Below are positions 52,224 to 60,152 of a stretch of 63,217 nucleotides of DNA, piece by piece. Source of the stretch: a virus; the IMG/VR virus record IMGVR_UViG_3300008339_006649, positions 1-63,217 of that record; one strand, given 5' to 3'. Made by a program: the position numbers and the translations under genes. Numbering within the stretch: position 1 is the stretch's first letter; every line of letters starts with the position of its first letter. A model generated the notes under the pieces. The model was not told where the DNA came from. It saw only the letters and a program-made list of their open reading frames with translations, and did not search any database.

Positions 52224-54517
52224 TGGCTTGTGTATCGGGATTAACTAATGGTGTTTATAGTTATGTTGATTGTTGTGGTGTAACAGTATACGGAGCTTCC
52301 GTTGGGGAGAGTATTTGTTTAGATGAAACATATACAGGTTCTTCTTACGGTGTTTATATTGCGACAGGACAAACTTGTTCACAAAATTGTATACAAGGAC
52401 CTTTAGATTATAGTTTTTCAGTTACTGGAACTTGTTCAGCAACAACAGGGTCCGTAATATTTTCCCCAACAGGTGGGGTTCCACCGTATACTATAGATAA
52501 TATAATACCTGGAACTGTTAGTGCTCAAACAAGTTCAAACCCAATAACTTTTACAGGTTTAACGGGTGGTACTTATGTTTTTAGATTAAATGACACACTA
52601 GGGTTACAAAACAACGAACTCTATATTAATGTGGCGATAACACCATGTTTTGAAGGTAGAGTTATTAATGCTAGTGGAACAACTTGTGGTGACAGTAATG
52701 GATTTTTACAAGTAAGTGCATCTACAACAGGTGCTCCTTACACAATTTTATTTTACCAAAATAATACATTATTAAGTGTAGATACAACAAATACATTACC
52801 TTATGATTATAATGGGTTATCTAGTGGTATATATTATGCAACAATCATAGATAATGGTGGTACTACTGCGAATACTGAAAATGCGGTTATAAGTGCTAGT
52901 ACTGACGTTAATTTTGGTTTTTGGAAAGTTAACACATCTAATTGTGTTTTAACTACGGGTAAATTAGCCGTTACAGGTATAACAGGTACCGGACCTTACA
53001 CATACCTTTGGAGTAACAATCAAACAACTCAAGTCATAACAGGATTAACTCAAGGAGTGTATTCTTGTACTGTTACCGATAGTTTGGGGTGTTCTACGAC
53101 TTTATCAGAAACCGTAGGTGTTGCTGACCCAATAGGGTTAGGACTTTTAACTGCCACACAACCTACTTGTTTTTCTTCTGATGGTGCACTTAATTTTGTT
53201 TTAACTGGCGGAACAGTACCTTTTTATTTTTCAGGTACGTCGGGTCAGGTGGGGTATACTTTATCTAATAATTTTTCACTAACGGGTTTATCTTCTGGTA
53301 TCTATAGTGTTTTGGTTAGAGATGCTAACTTTTGTGAGTATATTGTTAGTGGGTCATTAAGCCCAACAAATGGGTTTAGTGTGGTTAATACTAATGTAAC
53401 CAATTCTAATTGTAACCAACAAAACGGGTCAATTGGCGTTACAATTGCCGGATTAGGTGGATTCTACACTTATAGTTTATCGGGACAAACTAATGGGTTA
53501 GTTTATAATAATACTAGTCAAAACCAAACTTATACATTTAGTAATTTATCTAATGATACCTATAGTTTAACGATATCTGCGACAGGTACTAATTGTGTTT
53601 ATACGACAAATGTTAATGTATCATCTAATCAAAAATTTTCAATAAGTGCGTCAACAACAGGGTCAACTTGTGGACAATCAAATGGTAATGTGTTGGTAAC
53701 TGTAGGTACTGGATACACGTCACCTTTAGATTACGTATTAAGTAATGGTAATACCATTATAGACTCACCACTAAGTGCGATTACCTATAATAATTTACCT
53801 GCCGGTACATACACAATAACTGTTACCGATTATGATGGTTGTTCTGTTAGTTCAGGATTCACAGTTAATACAGGCGGGTCTTTAACCTCATCATTATCTA
53901 CGACAAATTGTACGGGTAGTAATGATGGGACCGCAAGTGTTGTTATATTTGCCGGCGAACCACCATTTACATATGTTTGGTCAGATGGACAAACAGGGTC
54001 AACTGCGTCAAGTTTATCTGCCGGCACATATTCAGTTGTTGTTACAGACGCATCAGGATGTACTAATACCCAATATGCGACAATAACTTGTTTAGGAACT
54101 AATGTCACATCTTATGAGTTATACACTATTTGTAAAAATACATTTACAACAACATCGGGTAATCAAAGAGGTATAAGTGAAATGTTAAACGAAGGATTTA
54201 TCGATATTACATCAGGTTATACCAATTGTATTTTTAATTCTGCCGAATTAACTTGTGAAATTACAATTAATGGTTCGGCATTTACTGAAACATTTTATAC
54301 CGCAACAACATTAAATGATATACCACAAGACACTCTTTGGCAATCAACAATTGAGGGTATTCTTTCAGGAATAACAGATATTGACACTTATCAAATAAAC
54401 TTAACGGATAACACACTAACCATAACATCAACTTGTAGTGGTGATTATGATCCGCTTTCCGATGCGGATTTTTCACTAGGTTTAAGTATTGTCTATGATG
54501 TAGTCTGTGGAGTATAA
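52223..54517 (+). CDS. Tail fibre/adhesin with seven SprB-type repeats
   Basis: This 764-residue protein contains seven units of the SprB repeat, known from the gliding-motility adhesin SprB of flavobacteria. Each unit begins with a cysteine (for example NTSNCVLTTGKLAVTGI), contains a G.PPYTY.W strand (GEPPFTYVWSDGQTG), then 'GLssGtYsv.VtD..GC' (SAGTYSVVVTDASGC). The N-terminal 60 residues are Cys/Tyr-rich (YSYVDCCGVTVYGASVG) and may attach it to the baseplate. The last 130 residues form a distinct domain (NQRGISEMLNEGFIDITSGY and then a beta-rich end) that could bind the receptor. The gene is coupled to the neighbours on both sides (TAATG). The module is probably of host origin. Confidence 0.85.
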   Translation: MACVSGLTNGVYSYVDCCGVTVYGASVGESICLDETYTGSSYGVYIATGQTCSQNCIQGPLDYSFSVTGTCSATTGSVIFSPTGGVPPYTIDNIIPGTVSAQTSSNPITFTGLTGGTYVFRLNDTLGLQNNELYINVAITPCFEGRVINASGTTCGDSNGFLQVSASTTGAPYTILFYQNNTLLSVDTTNTLPYDYNGLSSGIYYATIIDNGGTTANTENAVISASTDVNFGFWKVNTSNCVLTTGKLAVTGITGTGPYTYLWSNNQTTQVITGLTQGVYSCTVTDSLGCSTTLSETVGVADPIGLGLLTATQPTCFSSDGALNFVLTGGTVPFYFSGTSGQVGYTLSNNFSLTGLSSGIYSVLVRDANFCEYIVSGSLSPTNGFSVVNTNVTNSNCNQQNGSIGVTIAGLGGFYTYSLSGQTNGLVYNNTSQNQTYTFSNLSNDTYSLTISATGTNCVYTTNVNVSSNQKFSISASTTGSTCGQSNGNVLVTVGTGYTSPLDYVLSNGNTIIDSPLSAITYNNLPAGTYTITVTDYDGCSVSSGFTVNTGGSLTSSLSTTNCTGSNDGTASVVIFAGEPPFTYVWSDGQTGSTASSLSAGTYSVVVTDASGCTNTQYATITCLGTNVTSYELYTICKNTFTTTSGNQRGISEMLNEGFIDITSGYTNCIFNSAELTCEITINGSAFTETFYTATTLNDIPQDTLWQSTIEGILSGITDIDTYQINLTDNTLTITSTCSGDYDPLSDADFSLGLSIVYDVVCGV

Positions 54518-54795
54518 TGCCATACCAAGTAACAATATCAGGAATTACAGGAGGAACTCCACCATATACTTTATATGTTTGTGATGAATATGGTAATAAT
54601 TGTCAATTACTAGGGTCAACAGGAGGAACATTTGTACTATCATCACTATTTCAAACGGCAGATACTTTGATGTTCAAAATTGTTGATTCCACTTTATGTG
54701 AATATTTTGAAATAGTAAGTTGCCCTCCTGAGTATTTATTACAAGAGAACGGATTTTATATATTACAAGAAGACGGTTTTAGAATATATTTATAA
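54517..54795 (+). CDS. Small tail module protein, SGGxxPYxxxVC family (92 aa)
   Basis: This 92-residue protein belongs with the proteins at 55599 and 59840. They share an N-terminal domain of the pattern 'I.GGTPPYTLYVCDEYGNNC ... F.....l.FKIVD..lCEYF'. The C-terminal end, LLQENGFYILQEDGFRIYL, is a short repeated hairpin and resembles the end of the 59840 protein. It is coupled to the SprB-repeat fibre gene (TAATG) and probably caps or extends a fibre. No outside family is recognised. Confidence 0.7.
   Translation: MPYQVTISGITGGTPPYTLYVCDEYGNNCQLLGSTGGTFVLSSLFQTADTLMFKIVDSTLCEYFEIVSCPPEYLLQENGFYILQEDGFRIYL
54787..54794 (+). promoter_or_regulatory. TATTTATA box upstream of the collagen-like fibre gene
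   Basis: This exact TATTTATA lies across the last codons of the 54517 gene and is 3 bases from the ATG at 54798. Part of it is fixed by the Tyr-Leu-stop codons, so chance is possible. Confidence 0.4.
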
Positions 54796-54797
54796 TT

Positions 54798-55592
54798 ATG
54801 GATTTAAGAATTTCACAACTACCTTTTGTCACTTCAGGGGCACCAAATTCAATACTAGCTATTGTAGATTATAGTAGTGCCACAACTGGTGTAACAAGTG
54901 CAATTTATTTTTCATCTGTCACCGCAAATCTTTCAGGGGCAACTGGAACATCAGGAACTAACGGTACTTCTGGTACAAACGGAACATCAGGAACCAATGG
55001 TACTTCTGGCACAAACGGAACATCGGGAACTAACGGTACTAGTGGTAGTTCGGGAACCTCACCAACAAGTCCATACTCTTATGTGTATGGATTATACACA
55101 CAGACAGGTAATTCTACTACCGTTTCTGGAACAACAAGTGAAACCACTATAGTTGGAGAGGGTAGTGGTACGTTAAATGTGCCGGCAAATGGGTTTACCG
55201 CAGGTAGTTCTTTTAGCGCACTGATGGTTGGTCACATGGGAGCCAACAACAACGATGATTTAACTATTAGAATAAAGACTAATTCAGTTACTTTAGCGAG
55301 TATTGGACCAATGAATTTATCTTCGGCAACTAATAAACATTTTAAATTGGATGTGTATTTTACAATAAGGACAACAGGCACTACTGGTGTTGCATCCATA
55401 ATGACAGGAGGAAATTTTGAATACTCTAAGGACGCAAGTTCTGCGTTTGAACAATTCAATTTTACAGAACTCAATAATACTACATTTGATACAACAATTT
55501 CAAATACATTAAATATTACCGCTCAGTTTGATAGCACTAATGCTTCCAATATGATATATTCAGAATTATTTTTTCTAAATAAAGTTTATTAA
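54798..55592 (+). CDS. Collagen-like tail fibre protein (264 aa)
   Basis: This 264-residue protein has the start [20 protein letters not shown], typical of phage fibre attachment ends. A Gly-X-Y tract of about 14 triplets ([12 protein letters not shown]...) at about residues 47-90 should form a collagen-like triple helix. The C-terminal 170 residues form a beta-rich globular region ([20 protein letters not shown] and [15 protein letters not shown]), probably a trimeric tip that contacts the receptor. No enzyme motif is seen. It sits within the fibre cassette between two members of the SGGxxPYxxxVC module family. Confidence 0.8.
   Translation: MDLRISQLPFVTSGAPNSILAIVDYSSATTGVTSAIYFSSVTANLSGATGTSGTNGTSGTNGTSGTNGTSGTNGTSGTNGTSGSSGTSPTSPYSYVYGLYTQTGNSTTVSGTTSETTIVGEGSGTLNVPANGFTAGSSFSALMVGHMGANNNDDLTIRIKTNSVTLASIGPMNLSSATNKHFKLDVYFTIRTTGTTGVASIMTGGNFEYSKDASSAFEQFNFTELNNTTFDTTISNTLNITAQFDSTNASNMIYSELFFLNKVY
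54945..55060 (+). repeat. 36-bp direct repeats coding the Gly-Thr-Ser/Asn collagen-like tract
   Basis: The coding DNA repeats a 36-base unit (GGAACATCAGGAACTAACGG and so on) about three times with few changes, giving GTSGTN twice per unit. Such in-frame tandem repeats can expand or contract without breaking the frame. Confidence 0.75.
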
Positions 55593-55598
55593 ATATTT

Positions 55599-56117
55599 AT
55601 GATTTTAGATATTACAGGAGTTACGAGTGGTACAAGTCCATATGATATATTTTTATGTACATGGGATTTGAATAATTGTTTTTTTGTATCGGGAAGTACT
55701 TCAATACCACCAACTATTCAAATAGATTCTGATAATTTTTTTCCAAATGAGGACTTACTTCAATTAAAAATTATAGATGGAAACGGATGTATATTTACAG
55801 AACCATTACCCTGCACCACAACACCTACTCCAACACCTACTCCAACACCTACTCCAACACCTACACCAACTCCAACACCTACACCAACCCCCACACCAAC
55901 TCCTACACCAACTCCTGCTTGTATTTATTATTCAATTACGAATACTTTTGATGGGTTTTTAGAGATTACGTTTACAGGTTGTTGTGCGGAAATTAATGGG
56001 TCACCTTATGGGTTAGCACCACTTTCAACACTTAGAGTTTGTTCATCAACTTATCCGACCACTAGTAATATTTCGGCAACATCAATATCTTCAATAGGAA
56101 ATTGCCCTTCTTGTTAA
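55599..56117 (+). CDS. Fibre module protein with a long Pro-Thr tract (172 aa)
   Basis: This 172-residue protein has three parts. An N-terminal domain (1-68) of the SGGxxPYxxxVC family contains VTSGTSPYDIFLCTWDLNNC and LKIIDGNGCIF. A Pro-Thr tract (about 73-107) consists of roughly 17 PT pairs. A small Cys-rich C-terminal domain (FLEITFTGCCAEINGSPYG) follows. The tract should be an extended rod and is rich in potential O-glycosylation sites. It precedes two glycosyltransferase genes. A TATTTATG overlaps the start codon itself, so the start could lie just downstream of a box. Confidence 0.75.
   Translation: MILDITGVTSGTSPYDIFLCTWDLNNCFFVSGSTSIPPTIQIDSDNFFPNEDLLQLKIIDGNGCIFTEPLPCTTTPTPTPTPTPTPTPTPTPTPTPTPTPTPTPTPACIYYSITNTFDGFLEITFTGCCAEINGSPYGLAPLSTLRVCSSTYPTTSNISATSISSIGNCPSC
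55814..55919 (+). repeat. Pro-Thr coding tandem repeat (6/12-bp units)
   Basis: Tandem ACACCTACTCCA-type units code for alternating Thr and Pro. The DNA units are nearly identical, so slippage in multiples of 6 bases would change the rod length without breaking the frame. Confidence 0.8.
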
Positions 56118-56169
56118 AAAAACTATTGTTTTTTATTTTAATGAGTTTATCATCTTAAAAAAACAAGAA

Positions 56170-57366
56170 ATGAAAATATTTGTTCAAATTGCGTCTTACC
56201 GAGACCCAGAACTACTCCCAACTATCAGGGATTGTATTAATAAGGCAAAATATCCTGAAAATTTAACATTTGGAATTTGTTGGCAACACGATGAAACGGA
56301 ATCGATGGAGGAATTCCAATACGACGAAAGATTTAAAATATTAGATTACCATTGGAGTTTGAGTAAAGGTCTTTGTTGGGCTCGTTCTGAAATTCAAAAA
56401 TTATGGAATAAAGAAGAATATACATTACAATTAGATTCACATCACAGATTTTTACAAGATTGGGACGTTGAATTAATTCAAATGATGAATCAAACAGGTT
56501 CTGAAAAACCACTTATAACTTCATATGCTGGTATGTATAGGCCAAAAACTAATGAGATATTAAATGTTGAGCCATATAAAATGGTTGCATCAAATTTTAC
56601 ACCAGGAGGTACTATACTTTTTAGACCCCATACAATACCAAATTGGCAAAACTTAGATAAACCAATACCTGCTAGGTTTGTTAGTGGGCATTTCTTTTTT
56701 ACTGTAGGGATACACTGTGAAGAATATAAATATGACCCAAATTTATACTTTGCGGGGGATGAAATTAGTTTATCGATTAGGTCTTTTACTTTGGGTTATG
56801 ACTTATTTCACCCACATAAAACTGTGGTATGGCACGAATACACTAGAGAAGGTAGAACAAAACATTGGACAGACTTTAACGATGAAAATAAAAACAATGG
56901 TATTGTTGAAAAACAATGGTGGGAGATGGATAATGAATCTAAAAGAAGACTAAGACACATGTTACAAGAGGAGGACAATAAAATTGACCTTGGTATTTAT
57001 GGGTTAGGTAATATTAGGACTCATAGGGACTATGAAATATATGCCGGAATTAATTTTAAAGAAAGGAGATTACATGATGATACATTAAGAGGTATTGACC
57101 CACCTGTTGGTGATGAAACTGAGTGGTTCCTAAAACAAAAACAAAGATTTGATTATACTTTAGATATACCAAAAACAGAAGATTTTAATTTTATTTACAT
57201 AGGTATAGAAGATAAAGATGGTATAGTTATTCACAGACAGGATTTGATGACCTACCAAAATAAACTAAACGTTTCTATTGAATCGTATGAAAAACCACAT
57301 AAATGGGTTTATTGGGTTAATCATAAAAACGGAGAATGGGGACAAAGAATAGATACAATATTATGA
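56170..57366 (+). CDS. Glycosyltransferase of the Gnt1-type (GlcNAc-transferase) family
   Basis: This 398-residue enzyme begins MKIFVQIASYRDPELLPTIR, followed by DCINKAKYPENLTFGICWQHD, the start of the GlcNAc-transferase family whose eukaryotic member Gnt1 adds GlcNAc to hydroxyproline of Skp1. The metal/sugar-nucleotide motif is LQLDSHHRF (D89, S90, H91). Further family blocks are GGTILFRPHTIPN, FVSGHFFFTVG and FAGDEISLSIRSFTLGYDLF, with HPHKTVVWHEY. The C-terminal 80 residues form an extra domain (about 320-398). It is encoded within the fibre cassette directly after a Pro-Thr-rich fibre gene and overlaps the next glycosyltransferase-like gene by ATGA. A role in glycosylating phage fibres or host surface sugars is inferred. 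Confidence 0.85.
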   Translation: MKIFVQIASYRDPELLPTIRDCINKAKYPENLTFGICWQHDETESMEEFQYDERFKILDYHWSLSKGLCWARSEIQKLWNKEEYTLQLDSHHRFLQDWDVELIQMMNQTGSEKPLITSYAGMYRPKTNEILNVEPYKMVASNFTPGGTILFRPHTIPNWQNLDKPIPARFVSGHFFFTVGIHCEEYKYDPNLYFAGDEISLSIRSFTLGYDLFHPHKTVVWHEYTREGRTKHWTDFNDENKNNGIVEKQWWEMDNESKRRLRHMLQEEDNKIDLGIYGLGNIRTHRDYEIYAGINFKERRLHDDTLRGIDPPVGDETEWFLKQKQRFDYTLDIPKTEDFNFIYIGIEDKDGIVIHRQDLMTYQNKLNVSIESYEKPHKWVYWVNHKNGEWGQRIDTIL

Positions 57367-58160
57367 AAATAGGAGCATTCTACCAATCAGGATATAAATT
57401 AGTTGCGTGTTATAAGGCATTAGAACAATTAAGAAAAATATACCCCGACATTCCTGTTGCATTATATGAAGATGGTTCAGATGTACTTGAACCTGTCGCT
57501 AAAAAATTTAATTGTGACTATAAAAAGACAGATATAACCGGTCAAAATTTGAGACATTCAGGAAGACCTGTTGTTGGTATCGAAAGCAATTTAGCATGGT
57601 TAAAAAGAATATATGACGCATGTTTAACAACATTAAAAGATGTTGAATGGGTAATACATTATGAAGATGATGTGTGGTGTAGATTTGAAATTACAAGACC
57701 ACCAAGATTCACAATTGCTGGAGCGAATGGGCCATTATATACTCCTGAACTTTACAAGTACCTTAAAGAAAGATTTGACATTAAAGACGAATCAAGAGGA
57801 CATTGGAGTCATTTGGGTTCTTTACAAAGTTATGGTGGTTGTGGAGGAACTATTTTTAACAGACTCGCATTCATTGATGTTTATAATAGATTACATGAAA
57901 TTGATTGGGAAAAAATTAAAGAATTAGACTCTAGACCAATAGAATGGTCAGATGCTAGTTTGTCATTTGTATTCCAACATGCCGGATACACTAGTGGTAT
58001 ATGGGATGATTGGGCGCAATACGATAGTAAAAATCAAGGTAATTGGTGGGATAAAACAGGTTGGTCCATACCAATGGAAGAACAAAGAGATGTTGCTTTT
58101 ATTCACTTATATAAACACTTTTATAATTATGAACCTGATGATATTGAACTCGATTTATAA
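57363..58160 (+). CDS. Second glycosyltransferase-like protein (GT-A fold, 265 aa)
   Basis: The ATG at 57363 overlaps the preceding stop (ATGA) and gives MKIGAFYQSGYKLVACYKAL, a clean Rossmann-like opening. An upstream in-frame start would add nine residues inside the neighbour. The protein shows WVIHYEDDVWCRF with an acidic D-D motif (E101, D102, D103) that probably binds a metal-sugar nucleotide, and a GSLQSYGGCGGTIFNRLAF segment typical of acceptor-side loops. The C-terminus contains DVAFIHLYKHFYNYE. It is likely a retaining or inverting GT-A enzyme acting with the Gnt1-type enzyme to build a short glycan. Substrates are unknown. Confidence 0.7.
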   Translation: MKIGAFYQSGYKLVACYKALEQLRKIYPDIPVALYEDGSDVLEPVAKKFNCDYKKTDITGQNLRHSGRPVVGIESNLAWLKRIYDACLTTLKDVEWVIHYEDDVWCRFEITRPPRFTIAGANGPLYTPELYKYLKERFDIKDESRGHWSHLGSLQSYGGCGGTIFNRLAFIDVYNRLHEIDWEKIKELDSRPIEWSDASLSFVFQHAGYTSGIWDDWAQYDSKNQGNWWDKTGWSIPMEEQRDVAFIHLYKHFYNYEPDDIELDL

Positions 58161-58189
58161 AATAAACATCAATAAAATAAACTTTGGAT

Positions 58190-58197
58190 TATTTATA
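58190..58197 (+). promoter_or_regulatory. TATTTATA box upstream of the 58216 fibre gene
   Basis: This exact TATTTATA followed by TAATAAAG lies 18 bases before the ATG at 58216. It separates the glycosyltransferase pair from the next fibre genes. Confidence 0.55.
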
Positions 58198-58215
58198 TAA
58201 TAAAGTTATTTCTGA

Positions 58216-59835
58216 ATGGCAAATGTAGTTTTAAGTAGTTGTTGTTATAACTATGTGTATAGTGCGACAGGGTGGTCTTATTCGTCAACCGTAGGGTTAG
58301 GATTTGAGGTTACGGGCGATACTAATATCATAGATGGTTGTTATACTATTGTTAGCGGTGTAACAGGTACTACTGTTGCTTTTGATGGTACAGCGACCAC
58401 AAATGCTGGTTGTGGTGCGGATTGTTTATCTTTTTGTTGTTCAGATACTTTATGTTTAAATATTCAAAACAATATATATTCAGGTTATAGTGGTGATTAT
58501 AACTTTTTAGGTTCATATAATGGGTACCCTTATTGGACTGGTGGTACGTCAAATACAGGATACATTTATTATAATAACACATTTTGGTGTTTGAGTAATA
58601 CGTTAGGTGGTACTTGTTATTTTTTTGGGTCTAACCCCACGTCGGCAATTTGTCCTGATTTAGATGAAACAATATTATCATCAGGAGTATGTGTACCAGC
58701 ACCTACACCTACCGATCCTTGCTCTATTTTAGACTTTGATGTGTTGTTGGAGTGTGAAATACCAACCCCTACACCAACGCCTACACCTACCCCTACACCA
58801 ACTCCAACTCCTACCCCTACACCAACTGCGAATTTGTGTAGTGGATTTACCGCTGATATAACAACATCTGATATTACCCCTACACCTACACCTACACCAA
58901 CCCCTACACCTACACCAACTCCGACGGTAACACCATCGGCAGATACTGTTACATTTGTTGTTGATAGTGGAAACTTTGTATGTGCAACGGTTAAAGAATT
59001 GGTTGATTGTAATACCGGTGAAAGATATTATGTTAGTGGGGCGTTGTTATTAACAGGGTCAACAGCCACTACCGTTACGACTACAGGTACAACTATATAC
59101 GGATTAATAAATAATGAACTTGCTTGTGCTACATATACACAAGACATAAATGGAGGAAGTCCAAATGCGATTGTTACATATATAGTGTCAGCATACACAG
59201 GAAGTTGTTCAGTACTTTGTGTAACACCAACACCTACACCAACACCAACACCTACACCTACACCAACACCAACACCTACACCAACTCCAACTATATCATA
59301 TTCGGCAGGAACTTCATTCGTATTTACTTCTTGTACTTCAAATAGTATGATAATACAAACGGCTTATCCTCCAACAAACATTGCGGTTGGAGATATATTA
59401 AGAATCGTTACAGGGTCAACATCTGGTTATACAAGTTATTGTTACGAATATGTGGGTAATTTTGTTAATTATGTTGCACCAGGAGGATTCATAACATCAA
59501 CACAAGACACGTTTACGGCCACAACCGCTACAACATATACGTCTTGTTTAACATGTCTACAAGTGGAACCATTAGTCGATACATTTACAACTTGGATAGG
59601 TAAAGGTGCTTATTCAGTTAACTGTCCTGTTTGTCAATTAACAAACTTTGGTACTCAAGTAATATTCTACACCCAACCTTCTGTTAATCAACTACAGAAT
59701 GGAGTGACAGTATATAATAACTCATCATTATTATATCCATTAACTGTGGATTATATTAAACATGGTAATAAGATTTATAGTGTAGATAATAATGGAGTGA
59801 TAACAGAATTTTGTACAGTAAACGGAAATTGTTAA
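58216..59835 (+). CDS. Cys-rich fibre protein with three Pro-Thr tracts (539 aa)
   Basis: This 539-residue protein alternates globular Cys-rich, Tyr/Thr-rich beta domains with three Pro-Thr rods (about 182-205, 220-237 and 336-359). The domains start [20 protein letters not shown], then [20 protein letters not shown] after the second rod, and [20 protein letters not shown] after the third. The last 100 residues ([20 protein letters not shown]) are probably the tip. The rods are strong candidates for glycosylation by the two adjacent glycosyltransferases. No enzyme motif is present. It is expressed from its own TATTTATA box. Confidence 0.8.
   Translation: MANVVLSSCCYNYVYSATGWSYSSTVGLGFEVTGDTNIIDGCYTIVSGVTGTTVAFDGTATTNAGCGADCLSFCCSDTLCLNIQNNIYSGYSGDYNFLGSYNGYPYWTGGTSNTGYIYYNNTFWCLSNTLGGTCYFFGSNPTSAICPDLDETILSSGVCVPAPTPTDPCSILDFDVLLECEIPTPTPTPTPTPTPTPTPTPTPTANLCSGFTADITTSDITPTPTPTPTPTPTPTPTVTPSADTVTFVVDSGNFVCATVKELVDCNTGERYYVSGALLLTGSTATTVTTTGTTIYGLINNELACATYTQDINGGSPNAIVTYIVSAYTGSCSVLCVTPTPTPTPTPTPTPTPTPTPTPTISYSAGTSFVFTSCTSNSMIIQTAYPPTNIAVGDILRIVTGSTSGYTSYCYEYVGNFVNYVAPGGFITSTQDTFTATTATTYTSCLTCLQVEPLVDTFTTWIGKGAYSVNCPVCQLTNFGTQVIFYTQPSVNQLQNGVTVYNNSSLLYPLTVDYIKHGNKIYSVDNNGVITEFCTVNGNC
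58759..59290 (+). repeat. Three Pro-Thr coding tandem repeats (58759-58828, 58875-58925, 59222-59290)
   Basis: Each block consists of ACACCT/ACCCCT/ACTCCA-type 6-base units coding Thr-Pro. The third-base variation (A, T, C) differs between blocks, showing independent expansion or gene-conversion history. Confidence 0.75.
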
Positions 59836-59839
59836 AAAT

Positions 59840-60127
59840 ATGCCAACACAAATAACAGTAAATACAATATCAGGAGGATCAAGTCCATACGACATTTGGG
59901 TTTGTGATGGTTGTGGTACGTCAGGTACGTGTCAGTATATCGCAACAATAACCACATTACCATATAGTTTTACACTACCGGCAATTTTTGAAACATACAC
60001 AACATATGTTGTTAAAATAATAGATAATAATGGGTGTGAGTATTGTGATAGTAATTGTGGGTATAAACTGTTCCAAGACGGGGATTGTTTTGAATTCATG
60101 GACGGAACACCATATGAATTTCAATAA
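59840..60127 (+). CDS. Small tail module protein, SGGxxPYxxxVC family (95 aa)
   Basis: This 95-residue protein begins MPTQITVNTISGGSSPYDIW with VCDGCGTSGTC, then FTLPAIFETYTTYVVKIIDN and NGCEYC. It matches the 54517 protein and the N-terminal domain of the 55599 protein along their length. The end, KLFQDGDCFEFMDGTPYEFQ, is a short beta-hairpin repeat like the end of the 54517 protein. It starts 4 bases after the preceding fibre gene and is probably co-translated. It is likely a fibre adaptor or tip. No outside family is recognised. Confidence 0.72.
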   Translation: MPTQITVNTISGGSSPYDIWVCDGCGTSGTCQYIATITTLPYSFTLPAIFETYTTYVVKIIDNNGCEYCDSNCGYKLFQDGDCFEFMDGTPYEFQ

Positions 60128-60152
60128 ACTTTGATATATATAAAATAAAGAA

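Noticed and set aside
54945-55060. Short regularly spaced direct repeats that could suggest a CRISPR array
   Set aside because: The repeats are in frame, have no unique spacers and code a Gly-X-Y collagen-like tract.
55777-55962. Alternative-frame ORF of His/Leu/Gln repeats over the Pro-Thr tract
   Set aside because: It is the shadow of the ACACCT/ACTCCA repeat in another frame; the Pro-Thr frame is the real fibre gene.
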